Below, piece after piece: positions 27,710 to 36,964 of a stretch of DNA of 64,000 nucleotides. Where the stretch lies: positions 2,976,001-3,040,000 of the forward strand of contig NZ_CP098518.1 in the NCBI RefSeq assembly GCF_023703795.1, written 5' to 3'. The position numbers and the translations under genes are program-made. The notes beneath the pieces are model-generated. The model was not told where the DNA came from and did no database searches. It saw only the letters and a list, made by a program, of their open reading frames with translations. Origin of the DNA: Haloplanus sp. HW8-1 (lineage in GTDB: Archaea; Halobacteriota; Halobacteria; Halobacteriales; Haloferacaceae). How positions within the stretch are numbered: the stretch's first letter is position 1; the number at the start of each line of letters is the position of its first letter.

Positions 27710-28906
27710 TCATGTGGGCCCTCCCGCCGTTTCGAACGCCCCGTCGAACGCGCGTTCGAGGATCCCCGCCAGGTCGTCGGCGTCGGTCGTCCGGGGGTTG
27801 CCCGTGAGGCTCCCGTCCCGTGTCGCCTGCTCCGCGAGCCGGGGGATCGCCTCTCGCTCGGCCGCCGTCTCGGCGAGCGTCTCCGGGATGCGGACGTCGG
27901 CCGCCAGATGCCGCACCGCCCGCCCCGCCTTCGTCGCCTCGGTGCGCGCCGGCTTCGACGGATCCACGTCCTCGCCGAGAGCCGACGCCACCCTCACCAG
28001 TTTCTCCGGAACCTGCGGACGGTTGTACTCCATCACGTACGGCAGGAGGATAGCGTTCGCGAGGCCGTGGGGCACGCCGAAGGCGCCGCCGATCTGATGA
28101 GAGAGGGCGTGGACGGCGCCGAGTCCCGCCCCGTTGAAGGCCATGCCTGCCTGCGAACTCGCCCGTGCCATCTTCGACAGTGCCTCTCGGTCGCCGCCCC
28201 GGTACTCTACGGCGCGTGGCAGGTGCTCGCCCACCGTCTCCACCGCGTCGAGTGCGAGCGCCGAGGTGCCGCTCTGGGCCTTGATCGAGACGTACGCCTC
28301 GATGGCGTGGGTCAACACGTCCATGCCGGTCGCGGCCTTCACCGGTGCCGGCGCGCTCGCGGTCAGTTCTGGGTCGATCAGCGCCAGATCCGCGAGTAGC
28401 TTCACGTCCCCGATCTCCTCTTTGATCGAGGTCTCCGAATCCTTCACGATGGTCCAGTGACCGACCTCGCTCCCGGTTCCCGCGGTCGTGGGTACGAACA
28501 CTGTCGGCGGCGTCGGGTTCGGCACGTTGCCGCTCCCCTCGAACTCCAGGATGTGGCCGTCGTTGGTGGCGAGGATGCTCGCCGCCTTCGCGGTGTCGAT
28601 GGAGGACCCCCCGCCCACGCCGAGCATCAGATCGGCGTCGGCCGCGTCGTAGGCCGCCGCCGCCTCATGGACCACCGTGTCCGTCGGATCGGGCTGGACG
28701 CCGTCGTAGACGTCGTAGTCACGCCCCGACGCCGTGACGGTGTCGAGCACTGGGTCGAGGACCCCCGCGGCACGGACTCCCTCGTCCGTGACGATCAGGG
28801 GGTGCTCGGCGTCGAACTCGTCGAGATACGTTCCGATCTCCGCCGTGGCGCCCCACCCGAAGAGTATCCGGTTCGGGACGTTCCACATCTGTATGTCGTC
28901 TATCAT
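27710..28906 (-). CDS. iron-containing alcohol dehydrogenase
   Basis: 398 residues, group III alcohol dehydrogenase fold. NAD(P)-binding region VGGGSSIDTAK, the segment FVPTTAGTGSEV, the metal-binding helix with Asp and His in MDVLTHAIEAYVS, and the second His site HALSHQIGGAFGVPHG. It oxidises or reduces small alcohols and aldehydes; the substrate is not readable. It is transcribed in the same direction as the M81 peptidase and the broken aldehyde dehydrogenase upstream, which suggests one catabolic route. TATA-like elements lie in the 146-base gap before it. Confidence 0.92.
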   Translation of the reverse strand: MIDDIQMWNVPNRILFGWGATAEIGTYLDEFDAEHPLIVTDEGVRAAGVLDPVLDTVTASGRDYDVYDGVQPDPTDTVVHEAAAAYDAADADLMLGVGGGSSIDTAKAASILATNDGHILEFEGSGNVPNPTPPTVFVPTTAGTGSEVGHWTIVKDSETSIKEEIGDVKLLADLALIDPELTASAPAPVKAATGMDVLTHAIEAYVSIKAQSGTSALALDAVETVGEHLPRAVEYRGGDREALSKMARASSQAGMAFNGAGLGAVHALSHQIGGAFGVPHGLANAILLPYVMEYNRPQVPEKLVRVASALGEDVDPSKPARTEATKAGRAVRHLAADVRIPETLAETAAEREAIPRLAEQATRDGSLTGNPRTTDADDLAGILERAFDGAFETAGGPT

Positions 28907-29052
28907 GATCTACCGAGGCCTGTGTCGTCGGTCTCCGTCCCGAGGCTGCGTGTCTCGCGACCGGGCGGTGACCGTGGTGTATGTGATATGTTCCCGCTCC
29001 TACGCATGTCTGTTGTGTCCCACATCGCCGGGCAGTTAAATCGCCGTCCCGG

Positions 29053-30525
29053 CTACACGCCGTCGTCCAGCGGATAGATGGGTCGTGGCACGTGTTCGTA
29101 CTCGAACGCCGAGAGGTCCGGACGACACAGTCCCGGGGTCGCCACCTCGCTGATCGCCCCGACCAGGGGATCGAACCCCGCGCGGTAGTGGACCGTGCTC
29201 TTGAGGACGAGTATCCGCGCTTCCTCCGGTGTGATCCCTTGACTCCGGAACGCCTCCGGGTCGTACGGCTGTTGCCGGTGAGAGCAGACGAGGACGTCGA
29301 TCCAGTCGACTTCGATGCGTGCCGTCCGCCCGAACGACACCTGCAGGCCGGTCGACATCGGCCCCCGGTTGCGGTAGGTCCCGTCCGAGAGCAGGCGCAC
29401 GCGCCCGGTCACGTCGAGAGGGTCGCCGTTCTCCCCGCTTCGACCGCCCAGCGACACCGACACCTCCTCGCCGACGCCCGCCGCGACCGCCGCGTCGACG
29501 GCCGCGGGATCGTATATCGTCGCCACCGCCGCGTCCTCGACGCCTGCCTCCAGCAACGCCGCGAGGAGGACCGTACCGTCCTGTGCGCTGCCGCCGCCCG
29601 GGTTGTCCGAGATATCCGCCAGCAACAGAGGGTCGTCGGCGTCCCAGTCCGCCGCTTCCGCGGCCGCAGCCGCGACGCTCGTGTAGTCGCGGTCGAACGT
29701 CCCTCGACGCTCGTACGCCTCGTCGGCGAGCGCACGGCAGGTTTCCCGCGTGTCCTCGGCGTGGCTCCGGTCCGCGACGCCAACCACCGAGACGCCGGCG
29801 TGGTCCACGTCGGCGTGGGCGAACCCGCCGAAGACGGAGACGTCCGGCACTGCCTCGTCCTCGGCGTCGGCCGCCGCCACGAGCAACGACCGCATGGGTT
29901 CCTCCGCGGTCCGCAGTGCCGGCAGGGGCGGGAGGAGCGGCGCCCGTTCGCCCACCACCTCGGGATCGAGGTCGCCGGCGAGCGTCGCCGCCATCGCCCG
30001 CGCTGCCGTCTCGCCCGTCCCCCCGATGTCGACGTGAGGGTAGGTGTCGTAGCCGAAGAGGCCGTCGGCGTGTCTGATCATCCGGTCCGAGACGTTGGCG
30101 TGGAGGTCGAGCGACGCCATCACGGGCACATCCGCACCCACGGCACGTCGGACGCGTTCGAGGATATATCCGTCCCCGTCCGGCGCCGCTTCGGTGACCA
30201 TTGCACCGTGGAGTGCGAGGAGGACGCCGTCCGGATCCGTCGTCTCGATACCTGCCAGCACCGCCTCCAGTAGCGTCTCGCGAGCGTCCGCGGTGACCCG
30301 TCCCCCCGGCGTCGCGTCCGCGGCGACGGTCGGCACCACGTCCCAGTCCGCCTCGTCGGCGACCCGGAGGAATCCACCGATGGCGGTGTTCGTTCCCGCA
30401 AGGTCCTCGACGACCGCGTCGCCGTAGTGGAGCGAGGCGTCCGCGAACGCCGTCATCCCTGTCGGGAGCGACGAGAACGTGTTCGTCTCGTGTTCGATCT
30501 GTCCGAGCAGGACCGTGTGGCTCAC
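29053..30525 (-). CDS. M81 family metallopeptidase (MlrC-like)
   Basis: 490 residues, full length for the family. N-terminal QIEHETNTFSSLPTG with the zinc-type HETN, DGVLLALHGAMV, DLHANVS, FGYDTYPHVD, and the C-terminal MlrC domain with DISDNPGGGSAQDGT. The namesake opens linear microcystin peptides; archaeal members have unknown substrates, probably amide or peptide-like compounds. Starts at GTG overlapping the aldehyde dehydrogenase TGA (GTGA), so it was coupled to that gene. Confidence 0.9.
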   Translation of the reverse strand: MSHTVLLGQIEHETNTFSSLPTGMTAFADASLHYGDAVVEDLAGTNTAIGGFLRVADEADWDVVPTVAADATPGGRVTADARETLLEAVLAGIETTDPDGVLLALHGAMVTEAAPDGDGYILERVRRAVGADVPVMASLDLHANVSDRMIRHADGLFGYDTYPHVDIGGTGETAARAMAATLAGDLDPEVVGERAPLLPPLPALRTAEEPMRSLLVAAADAEDEAVPDVSVFGGFAHADVDHAGVSVVGVADRSHAEDTRETCRALADEAYERRGTFDRDYTSVAAAAAEAADWDADDPLLLADISDNPGGGSAQDGTVLLAALLEAGVEDAAVATIYDPAAVDAAVAAGVGEEVSVSLGGRSGENGDPLDVTGRVRLLSDGTYRNRGPMSTGLQVSFGRTARIEVDWIDVLVCSHRQQPYDPEAFRSQGITPEEARILVLKSTVHYRAGFDPLVGAISEVATPGLCRPDLSAFEYEHVPRPIYPLDDGV

Positions 30526-31977
30526 AGGTAGGGGTCCTCCATCCCCTCGTGTTCGACCACGACGCTATCGACGGTCGTGAACGCCTCGATCCCCTCCAGG
30601 CCGCCTTCGCGCCCGATTCCGCTCTCCTTGTTGCCGCCCCAGGGACTCTGGGGCATCGACACGGGGAAGGTGTTGATCGCCACGAGGCCGTGATCGAGGC
30701 GGTCCGCGACCCGCGTGGCGTCCATCGACGCCGACCACACCGCCGCCGCGAGGCCGAACGGCGAGTCGTTGGCCACTGCGATCGCCTCCTCGGTCGAGGA
30801 TACCGTCACGACACTCAACACCGGGCCGATAGATCTCCTCGCGCGCGACGGTCATGTCGGGTGTCACGTCGTCGAAGACGGTCGGCTCGACGAAGTGGCC
30901 GTCCACGAGCGCCGGATCGTCGGGCGTTCCGCCGCCGGTCAGGAGCGTCGCGCCCTCCGCCACCGCCGAGTCGACGTACTCCTCGATCTCCGCTCTCGTG
31001 TCCGCCGAGATGACCGGTCCCATGTCGGTGTCGGGGTCGGTCCCCGGCCCCAGTGTGATCCGCTCGGTCTTCTCGACGATCCGCGAAACCAGTTCGTCGT
31101 GGACGTCCTCGTGAACCAGACACCGCGAGGTGGCGACGCAGTTCTGGCCGGCGTTCGAGAACACCCCGGCCACGACGCCCCGGGCGGCGTTCTCCACGTC
31201 GGCGTCGTCGAGGACGATGGCGGGCGCCTTCCCGCCCAGTTCCACGTCCACGGGCGTGACGTTCTCGGCGGCGGCTTCGAGGACGCCCTTGCCGACGCCC
31301 GTCGACCCGGTGAACGTGATGGCGTCTACGTCTCCGTCCCCGGCGAGCGCTGCGCCGACCTCGCTTCCCGGTCCCGGGACGACGTTGACGACGCCGTCAG
31401 GCGTCGCCTCGGCCATCACTTCGCCGACCCACATCGTCGACAGTGGCGCCAGACTCGGCGGCTTGATCACCAGCGTGTTGCCCGTCGCCAGCGCGCTCGC
31501 GAACCCGCGGGTGCCGAGCAAGAGCGGATAGTTCCACGGGACGACGTGGGCCGTGACGCCGTAGGGACGCCGCCGGGTGTAGTTGAGACGGGTCGGCGCC
31601 GTCGGGATGGTGTCCCCGCGCACCTTGTCGACCGCGCCCGCGTAGAAGCGATACTGGGCGATCGCCTCCGCCACCTCGCCCTCGGCAGTGGGGAGGGGTT
31701 TGCCCGCCTCCGCCGCCAGCAGACGGGCGAGCGCGTCGGACACCGATTCCAGCCGGTCGGCGACCGCCCGGAGCACCGCTTCGCGGTCACCGGGTTCCGT
31801 CCGTTCCCACGCCGTCGTCGCCGTGCCGGCCGCATCGACGGCCGCCCGCGCGTCGGCCGCGCCGCCGCGTGCCACCGTGCCGACCGTCCCGCCCGTGGCC
31901 GGATTCTCGACGGACAGTGTCGCTGTAGTCTCCCGTCGATCCCCGTCGACCAGCAGGTCGTACTCGTGACTGTCCAT
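30522..31977 (-). pseudogene. aldehyde dehydrogenase with a one-base frameshift
   Basis: The two parts together read as a full-length ALDH of about 482 residues. First part: PWNYPLLLGTRGFASAL, FTGSTGVGKGV, catalytic Glu in VELGGKAP, catalytic Cys in NAGQNCVATS. After REEIY the frame changes at one extra base near 30828 (CGG where the family has GGC for Gly-Pro), and the second part continues VLSVVTVSSTEEAIAVAND to the C-terminal PWGGNKESGIGREGG. The 5' frame alone runs on with a wrong tail of about 70 residues. Both catalytic residues precede the break, but the lost C-terminal segment forms part of the fold, so the enzyme is probably inactive unless this is a read error or recoding. Confidence 0.85.
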
Positions 31978-32000
31978 GCGGCGAATCCCCCGTTACTGGG

Positions 32001-32083
32001 CCTAAGCGTTGTCCACCGGATGTGTGGTCGTTTATACGTGGCTCCACGAGCGGCGACTCGCCGCTGCGGTCGCCAACTTAATC
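32001..32083. promoter_or_regulatory. divergent promoters with a perfect inverted repeat
   Basis: Between the aldehyde dehydrogenase and the ligase genes. Minus strand: CGCTTAGG 25-30 bases before the ATG at 31977, and a stronger CGTATAAACG at 32029-32038. Plus strand: ACTTAATC at 32076-32083, about 30 bases before the ATG at 32110. Between them AGCGGCGA-C-TCGCCGCT (32049-32065) is a perfect 8-base-arm inverted repeat, well placed as an operator for both genes. Confidence 0.5.
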
Positions 32084-32109
32084 GGTCGTAAGTCACCGGG
32101 TGAACCGCT

Positions 32110-33303
32110 ATGCGTCGGGAGCGTCCTCGGTATCGTATCACAATGACTTCCGACGAGTACGAACGGGTTCGACTGATCTGGACGGACCTGAACGGCGTCG
32201 CTCGCGGCATCTCCCTGCCCGCCGGCGAGTTCGAGACGGCCGTCGAGGAGGGGGTCGGCTTCGCCAACGGCGTCGCGGAACTGACCCTCGAACCGGGGCT
32301 GCTCGACGATCCACGATACGGTGCCAAGGCGGGCGACATGCTGGCCCGTGCCGACCCCGACTCGCTCCGCGAGGTGGCTTGGGCCGACGACACCGCCGCC
32401 GTCTTCACCGACCTCACGAACGTCGACGGGACGCCCTTCGACCTCTGTTCGCGCGGGGCGCTGCGGCGTGTGATCGAGGACCTGCGGACCGAGAGGTTCG
32501 CCCCGCTGGTCGGCGTCGAGGCCGAATTCTCCACGCTCGTCCCCGACGGCGACGGGGGATGGGAGCCCTCAAACACCCGGTGTTCTTACGATATGGACGC
32601 GCTGGATATGGCCGCGGACGTCACTCGGGAGTGGGAGACGGCGATGGAGGCGGCCGGCGCGTCGGTACTCGGCGTCCACCAGGAGTCTCAGCCGGGACAG
32701 TTCGAGGTGAACGTCGAGTACGACGACGCCCTCACGACGGCGGACACCCTCGTGTTCTTCCGGCACGCCGCGAAGGCCATCGCCCGCGACCGGGAGATGA
32801 AAGCCTCGTTCATGCCCCGTCCGTACTCGGGCGAGGACGCAAACGGCCTCCACTTCCATCTCAGCCTCTGGGATACGGCGCTGGAGACGAACCTGTTTGC
32901 CAGCGACACGGGCGACCTGCAGTTCCCGGCCGGCAAACATCCAGACGACGAGTCCGGACTCTCCGAGACCGCCCGTCATTTCATCGGCGGTCTGCTCGAT
33001 CACATGCAGGCCCTGACGACCATCTGCGCGCCGACGGTCAACTCCTACCGACGACTCCTGCCCGGCATCTGGGCCCCCGTCAACGTCGCCTGGGGCCCGG
33101 ACAACCGCTCGACAGTGTTACGGGTTCCGCCGGAACTCGGACCGGCGACCCGGATCGAACACCGGGTCCCCGACTCGGCGTGTAACCCGTATCTCGGCCT
33201 CGCGGCGACGCTCGCGGCCGGTCTCGACGGGATTCGTCGGGAGACCGACCCCGGCGAGCCGACGCTCGCGAACGCCTACGAGGAGAACCACGCCGCGTCG
33301 TAG
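32110..33303 (+). CDS. glutamine-synthetase-like ligase, C-terminally truncated
   Basis: 397 residues, against about 440-450 usual for type I/PuuA-like relatives. N-terminal beta-grasp (RLIWTDLNGVARGISLPAG) and most of the catalytic barrel are present: GVEAEFSTLV, HQESQPGQFEVNVEY, NGLHFHLSLWD, NSYRRLLPGIWAP, RIEHRVPDSACNPYL. The protein stops at YEENHAAS, just where the family continues with its final helical segment of about 50 residues. Relatives gamma-glutamylate amines, polyamines or ammonia; nearby ALDH and PotD-like genes favour an amine. Start: ATG at 32110 suits the TATA box; ATG at 32143 gives a more usual N-terminus. Confidence 0.85.
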   Translation: MRRERPRYRITMTSDEYERVRLIWTDLNGVARGISLPAGEFETAVEEGVGFANGVAELTLEPGLLDDPRYGAKAGDMLARADPDSLREVAWADDTAAVFTDLTNVDGTPFDLCSRGALRRVIEDLRTERFAPLVGVEAEFSTLVPDGDGGWEPSNTRCSYDMDALDMAADVTREWETAMEAAGASVLGVHQESQPGQFEVNVEYDDALTTADTLVFFRHAAKAIARDREMKASFMPRPYSGEDANGLHFHLSLWDTALETNLFASDTGDLQFPAGKHPDDESGLSETARHFIGGLLDHMQALTTICAPTVNSYRRLLPGIWAPVNVAWGPDNRSTVLRVPPELGPATRIEHRVPDSACNPYLGLAATLAAGLDGIRRETDPGEPTLANAYEENHAAS

Positions 33304-33926
33304 CTACTGTAGGCGTCCGCCGCCACCTCGTCCGTGTTCACGACGAAGGAGGCCCATCCGAACCGCTGGGGGGCGCCGTACATCGTCCCGTCGACGTCGA
33401 AGGTGTAGTCGTCCTCGTTGACGAAGGCGTACTTGTACCCGTTCTGCTTCTTGAACAGGTCGATGTACTGGTCGAAAGTGTACGGCTTCCAGCTCTCGTA
33501 GTCGATGGGGCGGATCAGCCCCGCCTCGACCAGACGTGGAATCCACGCCATGTCGAGGGTGGCCTGGTGGAACTGCTCCCACTCGCCGGACTCGAGCCGG
33601 TTGAACGCCTTCGGGTTCGACGTGAACAGGTCCAGTTGGGTCTGGCAGTCGAACTGCTCACGGAACGGATCTTGGACGTTCGACGCGTCGTACCCCGTCC
33701 ACGTCAGGTGGTTGACGGTCTCACCAGTCTCGTCGCTCTCGTCGGGTTCGTACAGTGCCCCGTCCGACTCGGCCGGGACCGTCGCGAGCTCCTTTGTCCG
33801 CCAGCTGTTCCCCTCGCTACCGCCACCGCCGCCGCCACCGAGACAGCCGGCTGCGCCGGCCATCGCCGCGCCGGCGGTCGCTGCCCGGAGATATCGTCGC
33901 CGAGTGAGTTCGTGATCTCGTGCCAT
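33276..33926 (-). pseudogene. PotD-like binding lipoprotein, C-terminal half missing
   Basis: 216 residues remain of a family usually near 380-400. The N-terminus has a Tat motif (TRRRYLRAATAG) and a lipobox (GAAGCLGG), then the first lobe of a spermidine/putrescine-type binding protein: TWTGYDASNVQDPF, AWIPRLVEAGLIRPID, MYGAPQRFGWASFVVNTDEV. It runs to SYDAAW and then, within a few codons, enters sequence antisense to the ligase gene's end and stops. The second lobe and any permease or ATPase genes are absent. ATG at 33926 is chosen because the Tat signal starts there. Confidence 0.8.
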
Positions 33927-34044
33927 ACTGGGTTCGTGTTGGGTCGTGGACGGGTGCGATGCGCCGTTTGCGTTCATCTCCGCCCACGTCACGGTACAGA
34001 CTGCATGGGTGTCACACATCACCATTGCGCCGGCTACGTACGGT

Positions 34045-34099
34045 TGTTTATGTACTGCCCCGGAAAGAGCATATGTTTGTGCTATCCCAAAAATTTTTG
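34045..34099 (-). promoter_or_regulatory. promoter-like region and AT palindrome before the PotD-like gene
   Basis: The 260-base gap between the PotD-like gene and ilvA has no convincing ORF. On the minus strand TACATAAAC (34045-34055) is TATA-like but leaves a leader of about 95 bases before the ATG at 33926, which is unusual here. Upstream, CAAAAATTTTTG (34088-34099) is a perfect 12-base palindrome in an AT-rich spot, possibly an operator or the end of ilvA transcription. Confidence 0.35.
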
Positions 34100-34186
34100 A
34101 ATGTTCGTCACTCCTCCGGCGCCCCCGATGGACGTGTCGTGCCGATTTCGCCCTCGTCCACAGTGATCGTCCGCTCCGAGGCCGCC

Positions 34187-35410
34187 TCAGTTCACGCGTT
34201 CGACCTCGTAGCCGGCGTCCTCGATTGCGCCCATCACGTTCGTGGCGTGGCTCTCGCCGCTCGTGACCACCTGGAAGACGAGGTAGGCGTCCCCGACTTC
34301 GAGGTCGCCGACCGCCCGATCGTGACGCACCGTTCGGATGTTCGCCCCCCTGTCGCCGATGATGCTCGAAATCCGGCCCATCTCGCCGGGCTGGTCGCGG
34401 ATGCGGATCTGTAGGCGGAGCAGTTGACTGCGGTCGGTCAGGGCGTGGGTCAACACCGTCTGGAGCATCGACATGTCGATGTTGCCGCCACAGAGCAGGG
34501 GGACGACCGTCTCGCCCGCGACGTCCACCTCGTCGCTCAACAGCGCCGCGACCGACGCCGCGCCCGCCCCCTCGATCAGTTGCTTCGCGCGCTCCAGTAC
34601 GATGAGGATACTCCGTGCGATTTCGTCGTCGCTCACCGTCACGACCTCGTCGACGTGTGACTCGATCAGGCCGAGCGTCAACTCCGAGACGCTCCCCGTG
34701 GCGATGCCGTCCGCGATGGTTTTGGGTGCCTCCTCGTCGATCGGCACCCCCTTCTGGAGGCTGTCCGGCACCGTTGCCGCTAGATCCGCCTGGACGCCGA
34801 CCACCCGCACGTCCTCGTCGAGCGCGGACAGTGCCGTGCTGATGCCGCCGATCAGGCCCCCGCCCCCGATGGGGACGATGACGGTGTCCACGTCCGGAAC
34901 CTGCTCGTGGATCTCCAGCCCCAACGTCCCCTGTCCGGCGACGATGGCGGGGTCGTCGTACGCGTGGACGAACAGGTGTCCCGGTTCCTCGGCCAACGAC
35001 TGCGCGTACGACATCGCCTCGCCGAAGTTCGCGCCGTGGAGTTCCACCGTCGCGCCGTAGCTTCGCGTCGCGTCCACCTTCGCCTGGGGCGCGTTCTCCG
35101 GCATGACGATGGTCGATTCGAGGCCGACCGTTGTCGCCGCCAGCGCGACCCCCTGGGCGTGGTTGCCTGCGCTCGCTGCGACGACGTGGTCGTCGTTGCC
35201 CCGTTCGGCCTCCCCTTTCAGTTTGTTGTACGCGCCTCGCGTCTTGAACGATCCCGTCCGCTGGAGATGTTCCATCTTCAGGTGCACGTCCGCGCCGGAC
35301 ATCTCGGAGAGCGAGCGGTTCGTCTCGACCGGCGTCCGTCTGACGATGTCGGGGTCGTCGAACCGCTCCTGGGCGGCCTCGATATCCGCGAAGGTGACCG
35401 TATCAGTCAT
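34187..35410 (-). CDS. ilvA: threonine ammonia-lyase
   Basis: 407 residues. PLP domain with Schiff-base lysine in TGSFKTRGAYNK, SAGNHAQGVA, the phosphate loop GGGGLIGG, and LLCGGNIDMSML. One C-terminal ACT-like domain (about 330-407) fits the catabolic or CimA-linked archaeal forms. Converts threonine to 2-oxobutyrate and ammonia. TTTATGG about 27 bases before the ATG at 35410 favours it over the ATG at 35437, which falls in the TATA box. It lies 42 bases after the E2 gene in the same direction, and 2-oxobutyrate is a plausible substrate for that complex. Confidence 0.92.
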   Translation of the reverse strand: MTDTVTFADIEAAQERFDDPDIVRRTPVETNRSLSEMSGADVHLKMEHLQRTGSFKTRGAYNKLKGEAERGNDDHVVAASAGNHAQGVALAATTVGLESTIVMPENAPQAKVDATRSYGATVELHGANFGEAMSYAQSLAEEPGHLFVHAYDDPAIVAGQGTLGLEIHEQVPDVDTVIVPIGGGGLIGGISTALSALDEDVRVVGVQADLAATVPDSLQKGVPIDEEAPKTIADGIATGSVSELTLGLIESHVDEVVTVSDDEIARSILIVLERAKQLIEGAGAASVAALLSDEVDVAGETVVPLLCGGNIDMSMLQTVLTHALTDRSQLLRLQIRIRDQPGEMGRISSIIGDRGANIRTVRHDRAVGDLEVGDAYLVFQVVTSGESHATNVMGAIEDAGYEVERVN

Positions 35411-35452
35411 ACGTTGACCCTCGCGCACGGAGTCCATAAAGGACGGCCCTGA

Positions 35453-36964
35453 TCACTCAACCAGAAGTCGTGCCGGACTCGCGAGCAGTTCCATCACCCG
35501 GTTGGTGAACCGCGCTGCGACCGCCCCGTCGACGACGCGATGATCTACCGACAGCGACAACGGCAGGGTGTGCCGAGCGACCACGTCGCCGTCGACGACG
35601 CGGGGCCGTTCCTCGATCCGTCCGAGCGCGAGGATCGCCACCTCGGGATAGTTGACGATCGGCGTCGCGTACTCGCCACCGATCACTCCGACGTTCGTGA
35701 CGGTGAACGTCCCCCCCTGCATCTCCTCGCGGGTGATGCTTCGGTCGCGCGCCCGGGCCGCCTTCCGTGCCGTCTCGTCGGCGAGGTCGAGAATCCCTTT
35801 CTCGTCGACGTCCTCGATCACCGGCACCATGAGGCCCGCGTCCGTCGCCGTCGCCACGCCGAGGTGGTAGTCGTCGTGACAGACGATCTCCTCGGCGTCC
35901 TCGTCGAGTTCGGCGTTGACCTGCGGGAAGTCCGCGAGCGCCCGAGCGACCGCTCGCAACACGAACGGGAGATAGGTGAGGTCGACGCCCGCCTCGGCGG
36001 CGTACGGTTCGAGATCGGCCTTCGTCTCGACCAGCGCCGTCACGTCGACCTCGTCCGTGTGCGTGACGTGTGGCGCCGTGTACTTCGAGCGCTCCATCCG
36101 CTCGCCGATGGCGCGACGAACCCCGCGGTAGGGGAGCCGATCGCCCGGGTGGGGGCCGTCGGCAGTCGCCGCTGCGGGCTCCCGTCCCGTCTCGGTCCCG
36201 CCGTCCCGGTCGTCCGCCGCCTCCCGTCCTCGCTCCGCGAACTCCCTGACCGCACCAGGCGTGACGAACGGCACGCCGTCACGGGCCCGATCTGTCGGCA
36301 CCGCGTCGAGGTCGACGCCGAGTTCGTCGGCGAGACGGCGGGTGGCCGGCGCCGCGAGGGTCCGTTCCCGCTCCGCCTCCCCGCCCGCGCGGTCGACCGC
36401 CGCCTCCCGACGATCCTCCCGGTCGCTCCCGTCGGTCGCCTCGGCCGACGTCTCCGTCGCGGCCGTCGCCGCGGCGTCGACCGACCGGGGGGTCGGCGGT
36501 TCGTCGGCCGCCTCCGCGGCCGCGCGAACGTCGGCGGCGGTGAGGCGGCCGCCCGGTCCCGACCCCTCGACGCGCCCGGGGTCGACGCCGAGTTCGCGCG
36601 CCAGTCGGCGGACGCTCGGGGGCGCGAAGACGCGGCCGTGGCCGGCGGTCGTGTCGGTCCCGGACTCCGCGGTGGCTGTCCCCTCCCGCTCGCTTCGTTC
36701 TCCATCGCTTTCCCCTCGCTCGCCGTCCACCTCGATCGAGACGATGACCGTCCCCACCGGAACCATCTCCCCTTCCGTGACGTGGCGTTCGGTCACCGTC
36801 CCTGCGTACGGCGACGGGAGATCGACGACCGCCTTGTCCGTCTCCACCTCGGCAAGTGGTTGGTCCTCGGCGATCCGCTCGCCCGGTTCGACTAGCCACC
36901 GGACGAGTTCGCCCTCGGCGACCCCTTCGCCCACGTCCGGAAGAGCGAACGTCTCGACGGTCAT
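35453..36964 (-). CDS. 2-oxoacid dehydrogenase E2 acyltransferase
   Basis: 503 residues. Lipoyl domain (1-78) with the modified lysine in ETDKAVVDLP (Lys44). Two peripheral-subunit-binding-like segments follow: APPSVRRLARELGVD near 113 and APATRRLADELGVDLDAV near 210, joined by acidic/Ala-rich linkers. The catalytic domain (about 275-503) ends with LSVDHRVVDGAVAARF, containing the HxxxD catalytic pair. It transfers acyl groups from lipoate to CoA. Overlaps the E1beta stop by four bases (ATGA). Tandem binding segments are unusual against the bacterial one-segment form. Confidence 0.94.
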   Translation of the reverse strand: MTVETFALPDVGEGVAEGELVRWLVEPGERIAEDQPLAEVETDKAVVDLPSPYAGTVTERHVTEGEMVPVGTVIVSIEVDGERGESDGERSEREGTATAESGTDTTAGHGRVFAPPSVRRLARELGVDPGRVEGSGPGGRLTAADVRAAAEAADEPPTPRSVDAAATAATETSAEATDGSDREDRREAAVDRAGGEAERERTLAAPATRRLADELGVDLDAVPTDRARDGVPFVTPGAVREFAERGREAADDRDGGTETGREPAAATADGPHPGDRLPYRGVRRAIGERMERSKYTAPHVTHTDEVDVTALVETKADLEPYAAEAGVDLTYLPFVLRAVARALADFPQVNAELDEDAEEIVCHDDYHLGVATATDAGLMVPVIEDVDEKGILDLADETARKAARARDRSITREEMQGGTFTVTNVGVIGGEYATPIVNYPEVAILALGRIEERPRVVDGDVVARHTLPLSLSVDHRVVDGAVAARFTNRVMELLASPARLLVE

